Of a DNA stretch of 64,000 nt, positions 21,340-31,744 are shown in pieces. Source of the stretch: Marisa cornuarietis (lineage: Eukaryota; Mollusca; Gastropoda; Architaenioglossa; Ampullariidae); the NCBI GenBank assembly GCA_004794655.1, contig SMMW01000575.1:13405001-13469000 (forward strand). Direction: 5' to 3'. The notes below the pieces were generated by a model. That model saw only the letters and a program-made list of their open reading frames with translations. It did no database searches and was not told where the DNA came from. The position numbers and the translations under genes are program-made. Every line of letters starts with the position of its first letter. The stretch's first letter is position 1.

Positions 21340-24300
21340 TCATCGGTTCAAAGGCCTTTTGCGCTGGGTGTTTCCATCCCTTTAGTTTGCATCTCGCACT
21401 TCACGAGCCTTCTCTGTAGTTCTAAAGCTGTTCTATTATTTTTATACCGTGTTGATTTGAATTTGATTATCAATCTATGTAATATTAACGGAAAGAAAAG
21501 AACAAAATAAACATGTGTCTTCATATCCTTATCTATAGTTGTAGGGTCTAAGGGATATGACTCGCTGATAGTCTCTGAATATGGGCAGCGGTGACTTCCC
21601 TTGTCATTGGAATTCTTTTACAACCAGGCGCGGTAACTTCCGTACATTCTGTTTGAGATCATTCATCTTGCTCAAAACAGCAGTTTAAAGCAATCAAACC
21701 GCTTCACCATGACATATCTAACAAGTTTTCTATGTTTATTTTAACTGAACAAACTGTACCTGTGTTCGAGAATAACTACAGTAAACAGATATTCGCTAAC
21801 ATCTAGACTAACAGTATATAGCTACTGTCTGTAAGAACAACTAAAGTAAACTGCTGGAAGAACTAAATAAACGCTGGCAGCTAAAATCTTTTAAAGTTAT
21901 GTGTGCAAGCAAATCCCACCAGCAGCGTCTGTGTATCAAACTCTCTAGCTTTCTGCGCTAGGCATATTGAAACTGGATGAAATGTACATAGTAGTGTCCC
22001 TTGAGTTGCACACGGGCGGAATCTGAGTAGTTGTGAGCGAACTACTTCCATTACATTCGAGTATAATTATAATTAAAGGACGCTTACGTTGTGAGTACTC
22101 TTAGCTTAGTGCCTGTATGTATTGCCGGTACAAACGGTTGTAGCAGTGAGTAGATATTTATAGAAGGCAGTCTGACTCTATTAAGAATACATGAACACAT
22201 AACAATAATTGGTCAGAGATTGACAAGGATGATTTATTGTGTGAAAAGTGAAAACATAAACTAAGGCAGTTTTTAGCACGGAAAATCAGAGCTGAGAGGA
22301 AAGATAAACATGGATAAATTAGAGAAAAGAAACATTAATAAAGGACAAAGCTCGATAACCTGAATCATGGCTTCTGGTACATTTTTTAATGTTGCATTAA
22401 AAATGAAAAACATGTTTTGTTAATAAAATACTAAATGATAACAATTATTTATCTCTTGAATTATATTTAGATATGTGTTCCACTGGCTAGGATAAAACTT
22501 ATTTAAAAAGTCCTTATTTTATAACAATACACTTAATAATGAACTTGAGCAGTTATTGAATCTACAAGTAAATTCTCTGTTAGAATAGTGCAGGTAAGTT
22601 CTACTGGGTGCCTCAACAGTGTGCTTAATTAACACGCTGAAATCATTAGCTTTTAAACCAATCAAAACAGAACTGAAAAGATGAAAAAATCTCGTTGAGG
22701 TCTCGGCGTTATGTACAAGAACTACGTAGTTGTCTCGATTTAACAGGGTGAGATCATGGCTTTGTGAAGCCTATAAAACTAAAAATGAGAGACTTGAAAA
22801 TATAAAGGCACCTCGTGTAGCACTATTTTAGGCGACAGGTGAGAAAGACGCCTAGTTATCTTTCCTTAAGATGAGCTGCAGCGGACTGACTGACAATTAC
22901 AAGCCACTGGGATGATGATGCGATCCGAGACTATGCGACGGCCACTGACCAGATTTGGGCAGTAGGACCACAGAGACACCTGCCTGTACTCTGCAATGCA
23001 CAGGTTACGAACCACCTGAAGGTTTGGGTAGGTGTGCCACGGCGAGGTTTCCCTCGAAGGTGCGTTGGAGTTTTGGCAGGATATTGTACTGTGTAAATAA
23101 TAATATAATAGTAATAATAAATAATAGTGAAGATTTTTTATAGCGCATATTCACACTCATAGAGAGCATGCTCTTAGCGCTTAAAACGGGGAAGAGACGT
23201 GGACTAAGTAGATACAGAACAAAGGGGACGAAAGAAAACGACAGTACTGACGACGAAACAGAAAACGAAAGGCATCAAGTAACAGGAACAGAGAAATATA
23301 GTGATTCTGCCGAGAAAGATGGGTAAAGTAGCAAGAGGGAAGGGGGGCAGATCAACAGACAGTTAATCAAGTTTCAACAGGACGTATGCAGTGGGACAGT
23401 CACCTTCTTTCCCTCCCCATCCTTTTCTATTTCCTTCTGCCCTTTTTCCATTACCACATGAAAAACTCATGTGCGCTCGTGAACATGAAGTCATACATGC
23501 ACTCAAGACAACCTGGTCAACATTTTACGCATGCGTTTAAAATAATTTTAGTGGTCAAAACAAACATTGTGTGGCCGAACACTGTAATTTTAACCCAAGA
23601 CGGTCTGTTTACTGCTAGAAAATACAAGAGTACAAGAGTACACAAATCACGACATGTATCAACATATTTCGTACATATTTCGTTCTTGGAAACCTGCAGA
23701 TCTTGCATAAAAAGTTTACCTGCAGTTTTTGTACAACAGGTTTTCCTGGAACGTTTGCAGGAACCAACATCTGGAACTGGCGCTAGGACTGTAATAACTC
23801 CAAACCCGAAGCTCTGTGAACGGACAGCTGTAAGGGGATCTCTGGATGCTGCACAAAGATGAACATGGTCTCACCTTACTTATGCCTGCAGATATGATGT
23901 AAAACATGTTTATTTTCTTATAAATGAGTTTTTTGACTATCAAGAGAAGATGAACAGATATACACAAAAAGCTTCTGCTGCGTTATTGCCCACTGCAGAC
24001 TCTTTGCTGATCCATTCAGTGTTTACTGAGAATGGTCTAAAGGCAATCGCTTTTTACAGTCATTCTAATTCTTCTCACTGCTTGTGGTGTGCGGCTCTCC
24101 TCCTTTCAGTAAAGAACTGTGATTCCTTTTACAAAAGGAAATCATGAAAACAAATCTGATAAAATCAATTAATACCAACTAGATGAGGACTGATTCTAAG
24201 GTTTCAAAGCATCCAGCGGCTGGTAGGGCTGTACACATCAACGCCGTTAAAATTTCGTTATCAATAAAAGATAGTGAATTTGATATTTATTTATTTATTT

Positions 24301-24440
24301 GTTATCTATTTCGACATATTGGGTACTCACAATTCCTCGTAAACCAGCGGTGGAGGGTCACCTGGAAGTACGACTTGTTGGGAAAGAAAATCTAATAACG
24401 GCAGGTTGTTTGAAAGCTCCTCAGCAATATCAAGTCTGGA

Positions 24441-24522
<82 letters not shown>

Positions 24523-25120
24523 GTCGTCGTCGTCGTCGTCGTCAAACAGAAACAGAAAAAGCAAAAAAAAAAAAAATTACCACCCTAACAAAAATACCAT
24601 ATAAATAACAACGGCAAGGCCAGTAAAGGCTGTTCTTAATGGACTGATATGAACGAACTGTTTGACCCAAGTTTGGTAAAGTTTCTACACGACAGTTATG
24701 TAAAACTTTGCTAAGCTTGCTCAGACCTTTGTCTTTATTATTATTTTTTTTTAGTTAAGAAGAATCTTAAAAGAATTGTTGCTCATTATGTAATCATCAT
24801 TACACGGGTCACGTAAGGATTATCTTCACAAAATAGTTATGTACCTATCACTTCTCAGTTTTCTTTACTTTCTACCTCTCAGAAACACAAACGACATATA
24901 GTATATATATATATATATATATTCTTCTGCTTTTGCTTGTGCCTATAAGATTGCTGTCTTTATTTTAATTACTTAGTACACGATGTTCACAGAAATATGT
25001 TAAGTACAATTTTTAATACTTTGTTTGTATTATGTGACTATCCCTAGCCTCACTTAGTAAAGGTGGCTGGAATTTCATGATGGATTGGTAAGAGATGACT
25101 GCAATGTTTCAATACGCTTC
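21340..25120. other. Intergenic, no convincing gene
   Basis: I see AT-rich unique sequence, a (CAT)n/(TCG)n compound microsatellite at 24441-24543 and a TA tract near 24900. The 158-codon frame at 23386-23862 has no recognisable composition or splice support and I treat it as chance. Confidence 0.5.
24441..24543. repeat. Compound (CAT)n(TCG)n microsatellite
   Basis: About 27 CAT/ATC units run to about 24521 and then about 8 TCG units. The homopolymer frames through it (Ile, Ser or Met runs) are by-products of the repeat. Confidence 0.97.
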
Positions 25121-25173
25121 TGACCTGAATCACCCGACAAGATATAAGTTTGGTGTTGTTTGAGAATGTGTAC

Positions 25174-26211
25174 TTACGCCGGATAATTTGCAGAATCCGC
25201 GCTCAGAGTGTAAATATGACTCTGGGGCACTTGTTGCGGGCAGATGATGGGCCCGCCTTGACCAGAAATAGGAGGGATGGTATGGAAACGTGGAAATCTT
25301 GGGAAGTTGTTCCACGTAAAGGGCCTCCAGAAACTGCAACAGATTTACATGCGGACATTTTCGTTCCACGGCGATTTTAGAAGGCCAAATAGCGCTAGAT
25401 TGCTTGATTAAACAAAACAAACGTCTCTATCCATCATCGCGACGAGACAAACATGTCTATATACCAACACTGTTAAACAAAAATGTCTATATGTTAACAC
25501 TGTTAGACCAACATGTCTACATTTCGAAAGTGTTAGATAGACGGGTCTATATATATATATATTACTCGTGTTAGAAAAACATGTCTTTGTATCATCACTG
25601 TAAAGCTAATATATCTATATATAATCAGTGTTAGACAAACATGTCTATATATCATCTGTGTTTTATTTATATCGTCGCCTTTTTTCGTCGCCATCAAGAC
25701 AGGATGGTAACTATTGACTCGTTAAAGCTTTGCGTAGTTTACCTGTAAGCGTGTCGTTTCTTTCTTTTTGCACTGGCTCTAGTGCTATGAGCAGCAATGC
25801 AGGGTCTGCAAATAAAAAGAATCTTTCATATACATATCAACAACACACATACAAATGATTGCTCAAACCCTCAAAATATCGATAGCTAGGTGGGCAAATC
25901 GTATATTACTTCATGGTTTGCATGCTGGTGCATACGGTAGGTATCTACAAAGGTCAGGCCATGCACACCTGGACTCACCCGACATCCGCAACATTTCGAC
26001 ACTGTGTCACTTCGTTTTTGTGGCCAGCACATACAACGCACAGCAGATTTTCTTTACTGGGGCTCCCCTTCGTGAAATTAGTTAACTGGTCGTGCAACAA
26101 TTGTGCAGCGCTGCCAGACTGCCCCTGCTGAGCGGAAGTCACGTCAGTCGTGGCGAGTGTCCAGATCAGGACCACGATGATCGCTAACCCTAGTGAGCGA
26201 AAACTCCTCAT
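25174..26211 (-). CDS. Small secreted protein of unknown family, two coding exons
   Basis: Coding exons are 26211-25979 and 25333-25174 on the minus strand, with donor GG/GTGAGT and acceptor GTTGCAG, joined in frame to 131 codons ending TAA. Residues 1-26 are a clear signal peptide (RSLGLAIIVVLIWTLATTDV). The mature protein has four Cys (about 58, 61, 71, 109) including a CVVC motif, one potential N-glycosylation site (NFT), and an aromatic/Pro-rich stretch GFWRPFTWNNFPRFPRFHTI. A noncoding first exon ends with a donor at 26573, and its acceptor precedes 26236, 25 bases before the ATG. A TATA box lies at 26647-26653. The stop TAA overlaps a perfect donor GTAAGT, so an isoform with a further exon is possible. 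I do not recognise the family; a secreted peptide, defence or matrix role would be guesswork. Confidence 0.68.
25425..25675. repeat. Degenerate minisatellite of AGACAAACATGTCTATAT units
   Basis: Seven or so diverged copies of a 35-45 base unit, roughly TTAGACAAACATGTCTATAT followed by ATCATCACTG, run through this stretch. Each well-preserved unit contains the short inverted repeat AGACA-AACA-TGTCT. The array lies just upstream of exon 2 of the small secreted protein gene on its coding strand, inside its intron. Confidence 0.65.
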
Positions 26212-26646
26212 TTTGTTCTACTGATGAAATTGTTGTCTGAAAAAATACACGCGTGTAGTCACATACAAATATTCACAAATACCTGCAAGCGTGTACACAT
26301 TTAAACGTGCATACATCATACACACAAAATGCATAATAACTTATCATAAACAGAACAAAATACATAATATGTTATACAATAGGCACATGATAATACTGAT
26401 ACAATATATACCTAATATTAATATGTACACCATAAATAATAGTATTCTAACAAAATAGTTTTACATTGTTTAATTAAAAATAAACATATAATCCCTGCAA
26501 GCGTATCCACTTTCTAAGCATGCCCATTATCTCCTACAATATGAAGACCAAAAAAAAAGGTTTTCTGATTACCTTTTAGTAATGTTTGCAGTAACGCTCT
26601 TCAGCAACACATACCCAGAACGTTTGGCCCTGATCGGATGCACAAC

Positions 26647-26653
26647 TTTTATA
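26647..26653 (-). promoter_or_regulatory. TATA box of the small secreted protein gene
   Basis: On the minus strand CTATAAAAG lies about 75 bases before the noncoding-exon donor at 26573. A transcription start near 26620 is implied. Confidence 0.65.
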
Positions 26654-27106
26654 GGATGAGGCATGTTTTTAATTAACCTTTAAGTCTTAGGAACTTCCTG
26701 TTGATGTGTGAAGAGAAAAACATTAACAAACATTGCAATGTCAGAGCAAATGATGCGTGTGGGTTGTTATTGCGTTTACAGAAAGCAAGGGAGATTCCCT
26801 GGGGAGATGTTTTGAATGTTAAAATTTTTGAATTTGTTAACAATTTTATTAACAATTCAACAATAGCTGGGAAGAGGTTTCGACTCAGGGGGCACAAGGA
26901 TGTGTGCCTATCATTCAATGCACAACAAGGATGACTCTCAATTTGGGTGCGCAGTTTGTGGGTACGCCTGGGTACCTTCTTCTTGCGTTTTATTAGCATA
27001 TTATAGTCAGTAACTGAATAGTGGTGGGGAGAAGATAAATGCAAAGATCGTTCCCTAACCGATTTTTGTTTTGTTTTGCTTTGTTTTGTTTTGTTTTTTT
27101 GTTTAG

Positions 27107-27293
27107 TTTAGTTTGTTTGGGGTGAGATGTCAGAGACCACTGCATTTTTATGAGAGTGGCTCCCGTTTCCTCTCACACTCACATTCCCACACCCTCTGTG
27201 GAGTCAGGTAATTATCTTGACTCGTAAGTAGACAAAAGGGTCTGGAACCGGCGCGCCACCGGATTCGGATGCCAGTGCTCTAACCACTCGTTT
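27107..27293 (-). mobile_element. tRNA-headed SINE
   Basis: On the minus strand the element begins CGAGTGGTTAGAGCACTGGC (A-box-like), with a B-box-like GGTTCCAGACC about 35 bases later. The body includes GAGAGGAAACGGGAGCCACT and an A/T-rich end made of TTTTG/TTTTGC units on the plus strand. Confidence 0.6.
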
Positions 27294-27824
27294 CTTTCCC
27301 GGGAGGGGGTGGGTAGTGATGGCCAAAAGCAAAATTGAAAAATGGAAGAAAGGAAGGACTAAAGAATGATATAGCGGGAAAACGAAAGAAAATGAAAAAG
27401 AACGTTTCAGTCAACATGAAAAGTACCACCGAATTTTAAAAGAGATCGACTTTGTTTCGTGTAGCTATCGACTACTGTAGTGCGCTTTACCACTGCTTGG
27501 TATATGTTATTTTTTCAATGGTCTTTAAACACTTCACGAAGTGTTTCATGATTAGCAGTGACAGACATGGTATACTTCTTCACCATCCCATTCCTTATCT
27601 TCTCTCTCTTCTCCCCAATGCGCATCTCTTGCATGTTGTCATGCAATTTATTTTATATAGACATATTCATATGAATTTCTTTCTGTACAACGTATATACT
27701 TATACATAATATAAAAACTAGTACGCATCAAACAATTGTTTATTTTAATTTTAGTTCCTTTTAAAAATGTCTTTTGTGTTTTTCTACAGATCCACATTTT
27801 ATTTTATGTACGAACGCTCACTAA

Positions 27825-28110
27825 ATACTAGCTAGAAATCTCACACTGAATACCAAAAGGACATCTTCACAATAAATACTAGCAAAACATCTCGCATTGA
27901 ATGCAGACATGACAGCCCATACTGAATTGTAACATCTCCCTGAATATTAGCAAGACATAAAAAATATCAACATCTCACACTGAATATCACAGGTTATCTC
28001 ACATGTACCAGTAGGGCATTTAAATTTGAATACCAAAAAGACATCTCTAATTAAATACTAACAAGACATCTCACACTGAATACAGACAGGACACTTCACA
28101 CGGGTTGTGT
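27825..28110. repeat. Degenerate tandem repeat of CATCTCACACTGAATA units
   Basis: About seven eroded copies of a 35-45 base unit with the core ACATCTCACACTGAATAC and the linker AGCAAGACATCT are visible. No frame or promoter is associated with it. Confidence 0.6.
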
Positions 28111-28119
28111 GGGATCAGG

Positions 28120-30330
28120 GACACTGAAGGAAAGGACAGCCATCACTGCGCCCGCGTAGTGGGCCAGCGCTGACTCAACTCCCGTCCAGCTGTATACAAG
28201 CTTAACTTATTGACAGGCAGCTTCCGGTCTCTTTGTTTTGTACCCGCGAGCATAATATAGAATCCTTGGCTACTGAAGAAATCTTCTTAGAAAGTATGTT
28301 TTGATATATATTTTTAATATATTAATCATAATGTAAAATATATTTGCTCAAACAGAGCGTCGTATCGTAGTATATGTATTTATTATTAAAGTCAAGAAGA
28401 GTGTTATGTCAGCAAGCTCTCGCTCTCTACCTCATTGTCTTTCTGAGTGGTTACAGAAACCGGTTTATAGCGAGTTTATCGTTTCTTAATGAATTTAATT
28501 CAGAATTAATTCAGACAAAGGCTCTAAGGAACGTACCGTAAACTCCATATATTCTGTTACATATTTAAATCCTTATTTCTTGATTTTGTTTAACAAGTTG
28601 TTTTGAACACATTCACATCGTGCATGCGATGTGCTAGCTTATCTTATCAAATTATTTAACATATTACAACAGACTTCATATTATAATAGATCACTTATTA
28701 TCTTCACACACACATATCTCAAAATAATTACGACTAGCTCTGTGACACGTAAAGTGAAAACGGAAAAAACGAAGCAGTGACTTAGTCCAGCGCATGCACG
28801 ACGCAATTGATTTGTTTCCGCGCTTGAGCGTCTAGTCCTTCTGTCTTTAAACTGTTTAAAGTCTCTGTTGGGATCTGGAAAAGTTCCCACTTTCACCGCG
28901 CGTCTCCTAGATTGTTTCCCATAGTCCTGCTTACAGCTGGTGCTTGGCCTTTAAAGCTACAAGCCTGCTTCCCGTCGCCACATTGATTTAGTTTTAAAAG
29001 TTAATGGACACAATTATCTTAATAAAAGCAAGTAAATGAAGGCTGTTTTGTTGTTGTTATTATTATTGCTCTATAGACGGGAGGCAAAAATCGAAGCCCA
29101 AAATCCTGCCTGAACTTTTCGTTGCACTCATCGTGATGGGTAAAACTTCTTTTTTAACAAATGAGTGTGGACCAGCAGCCCGCTGCGTACACAATCGTCC
29201 TCCTCATTAGGCTGGCAACAAAATGTCTGCTAATGACTGCCCGCTCTGCCCCTTTCTATTGATCACCTACGTACAGCCATCCGTCTGACTCGTTAGTAGA
29301 CACTGGGTCGATGAAGAAAAACTTTCTCTTCCTTCCGGTGCATATGCTGGGTGGTCATCACCAGGCGAAATCATGAATCATTTACACGATTGAACGTGAT
29401 GTGCACACGATATGTTTGTAATTATATATCTTTTCTTGCATGTTTTTGCACGTGTGTACGCGTGTTTGCGTTTTGTGTATTGGGGGAGGGTTCAGAATAG
29501 AAACAGAGAAAGTAGTCATGGATATGATATATTTTCTCTTCCCTTTGGTTTAAAGTGGATCACGGCATAATTTTTATTCGAACAAGATAGTGAAAGGGAA
29601 GCTAAATTACTAAATTGATTAAGATAAGCCCCACTTTATGAAAGACTACTAGCAATAAAAAAATGAAAAAAGCGACAATATTTTCACTCCTTCTACCTAT
29701 CGTCACTGCTTTTTGTTCGTTAATCCCTCGTCTTGTTCTGGACGCCAAAATGTCTACCTCAGCCCAGTTTTTCACTGAGACTCACCTTCAGGATAATCAA
29801 CCTGCTATTTGAGTGACTGGCGTGACTGACATCAGTAATTAGGAACCAGGGTGAATGCGTAAACAGAATGGCATGCCAAACCGAGTGATCGACTTGTTAC
29901 GAAACCCACTTTTATCCTTGTCATCTACAGCTGCGGTGCACATGCAGTCTACGAAACGCTCCTGTTGTTGTTATAATGCTTTAGTGCACTTTGCTTAAAT
30001 ATATTAAATTGTAAAAAACAGCTTATTTTTTAATGATTGTTCTGTATATAACGTGCTCATTGCGTAGCTTTATTAAATAATAATAATATGATTATTTAAA
30101 AAAATAAAGCTTTTTGCAAAGTGAAGCTAACAATGATCTGTCGCAAATGACAGAGGTGAATACAGTTTGGTTTATCTAACACAAAGAGAGTAACACACAG
30201 ACTGAGATAATGACACAGAAGCAGCATCAGAAAATTTACTTACCATACTTTTACGGTCAAAGATGTACACAATCCAATATTCAAATTGAAGTCATCATTC
30301 ACCCATTCAAGGAAAACAAAAACAAATAAA
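28120..30330. other. Intergenic, no convincing gene
   Basis: AT-rich unique sequence with short TA and CA tracts. I see no open frame with start, splice or domain support. Confidence 0.5.
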
Positions 30331-30346
30331 GAGATGGCTGATGCAC

Positions 30347-30531
30347 CTGAGCAAGATTCAGAACGTTGCCAATAATGGGGAGGCCAATGAGATGAACAGC
30401 AGGGTACTCCAGAGGCAGGCTGGGTTTGTCAACGAGGAAGATGCTGTTAGCTGTAAGAATGATTTCTTCTTGCTGTTTGCCTGCTCCATGATCAGTTAAT
30501 AGATCATCAACCCCTGCTGCTGCCTCAGAGC
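30347..30531 (-). other. Candidate coding exon, unknown protein
   Basis: On the minus strand a 185-base block is bounded by an acceptor (GTCCCAG) and a donor (CAG/GTGCAT). It is open throughout in one frame and balanced in composition. It encodes a peptide including EAAAGVDDLLTDHGAGKQQE and PSLPLEYPAVHLIGLPIIGN. It starts in phase 1 and ends in phase 0. The block is richer in GC than its flanks and looks conserved-coding rather than random. It lies just downstream of the GPCR on the same strand, but I could not find partner exons. It may be an exon of a larger gene, a retro-fragment, or chance. Confidence 0.35.
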
Positions 30532-30706
30532 CTGGGACTTAATTTAGTTCCATTATCTGATCAGTGTTCGACAAAAATTCTGTATTCAAAATTATGGCAT
30601 TATAAAAGTTAAGTTTAAAAAAATTATGTGCAAGACAAGTTTTAACTTAATGTACATGTGAGATTTTAAATTCCATTTTTCTTCGCTTGTAAGTGAAAGG
30701 GTTATT

Positions 30707-31735
30707 TTAAATATTTAAGCTTTCTTGGGGTTTGCATTTGCCAAATAGCAGGCGACGAAAGGCGACTTTAAACTCTTTATTTTTTAGGGCGTAGATGAAG
30801 AAATTGAGGCCCGAATTCAGCAGGGCCAGATGCAATAAAGCTTTGTGTATGCTTCGATCCTTACAACAAATATAGGATAAGAAGCCACAAATCACAAAAG
30901 GAAACCAACATATGATGAAGACGCCAATAACTGTCACAAACAGTTGAACGGATTTTTGATACGATCCGTTGGATTCTTCAGTCAACTGATTTAACGCGCG
31001 AATTTTTCGCCTCTGTTGCGCCACGATCCGTATGATCTCTACGTAGCACACTGCAGTTACAATGATAACCAGAGCTACTGGGGTAGTATTTCCAAAGAAT
31101 ACAAAGTCAGGATTTAAAACGTTGTAGATCTGGCAACCAACACTTTCGTCGAATTTGTCCACAAAGTGAACGGCTGACGCGTACAGAAAGGAAATAATCC
31201 AGGAAATCGCGATGATCATGAGAGTTATCTCCGGTGTAACCACTCTCCTGTGTAAGAAAGGCGTGCCCAGAAATAAGAGTTTGTCCACTGTTATTGAGAT
31301 CACAGTCATCATGGAAGCCAATAAACTGAGATAAAGGACGGAGTACTTCAGCAGGCAAGCTTCTCTGTGGGTGTCAAAGAAGGTTCCAGAAAGCGGAATC
31401 GTCCACGCTGCTTCTATCAGGAGGTAAAAGCCGGTCAAGATGTCTGCCGATGCCAAAGACACGACGTACATGTTGGGCTGGGTTCTCAGACCTGGCGTCA
31501 CGGCGACAGCAATTATTGTCAGAGAGTTTGCAAAGAGAATGAAGGTGGATGAAGTTATGTTTAGAAGAAACCACAGCACGACGTTGTTTGAATGTGTCTC
31601 CACCTGGTGAGAGTTACTCGTCGTCGTGTCAACTGTCCCTTCGGTGGTCAGCGTTTCTGACAGACCTTCTGATGTCAAAAACCAAGATGAATGAGTCATT
31701 GTGACTTTATTTCTTTTCTGCTGTCCCACTGCCAC
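30707..31735 (-). CDS. Class A (rhodopsin-like) G-protein-coupled receptor, single exon
   Basis: The intact 342-residue frame carries seven hydrophobic segments. The N-terminal 50 residues are Ser/Thr-rich. Class A landmarks are present: N70 in TM1 (FANSLTI), D98 in TM2 (LASAD), C127 at the top of TM3 paired with C201 in loop 2, CWFPF at 276-280 in TM6, and NSGLNFFIY at 307-315 in TM7 followed by a helix-8-like FKVAFRRLL. Two motifs are unusual: the DRY box reads DKL (151-153), and the NPxxY motif reads NFFIY with Phe in place of Pro. The ligand cannot be told; it is a plasma-membrane receptor likely to couple to G proteins. Translation may start at M1 or at M13 (MTHSSWF). Single-exon receptors of this kind are common in lophotrochozoan orphan GPCR expansions. 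Confidence 0.9.
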   Translation of the reverse strand: MAVGQQKRNKVTMTHSSWFLTSEGLSETLTTEGTVDTTTSNSHQVETHSNNVVLWFLLNITSSTFILFANSLTIIAVAVTPGLRTQPNMYVVSLASADILTGFYLLIEAAWTIPLSGTFFDTHREACLLKYSVLYLSLLASMMTVISITVDKLLFLGTPFLHRRVVTPEITLMIIAISWIISFLYASAVHFVDKFDESVGCQIYNVLNPDFVFFGNTTPVALVIIVTAVCYVEIIRIVAQQRRKIRALNQLTEESNGSYQKSVQLFVTVIGVFIICWFPFVICGFLSYICCKDRSIHKALLHLALLNSGLNFFIYALKNKEFKVAFRRLLFGKCKPQESLNI

Positions 31736-31744
31736 TCCTATGAT

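Noticed and set aside
23386..23862. 158-codon open frame on the plus strand
   Set aside because: No recognisable composition, no signal, and no splice partners.
24322..24430. Possible third exon of the small secreted protein gene on the minus strand
   Set aside because: Phase from the GTAAGT donor at 25174-25176 leads to a stop with every acceptor I tried.
24299..24604. Poly-Ser, poly-Ile and poly-Met frames
   Set aside because: Direct products of the (CAT)n(TCG)n microsatellite.
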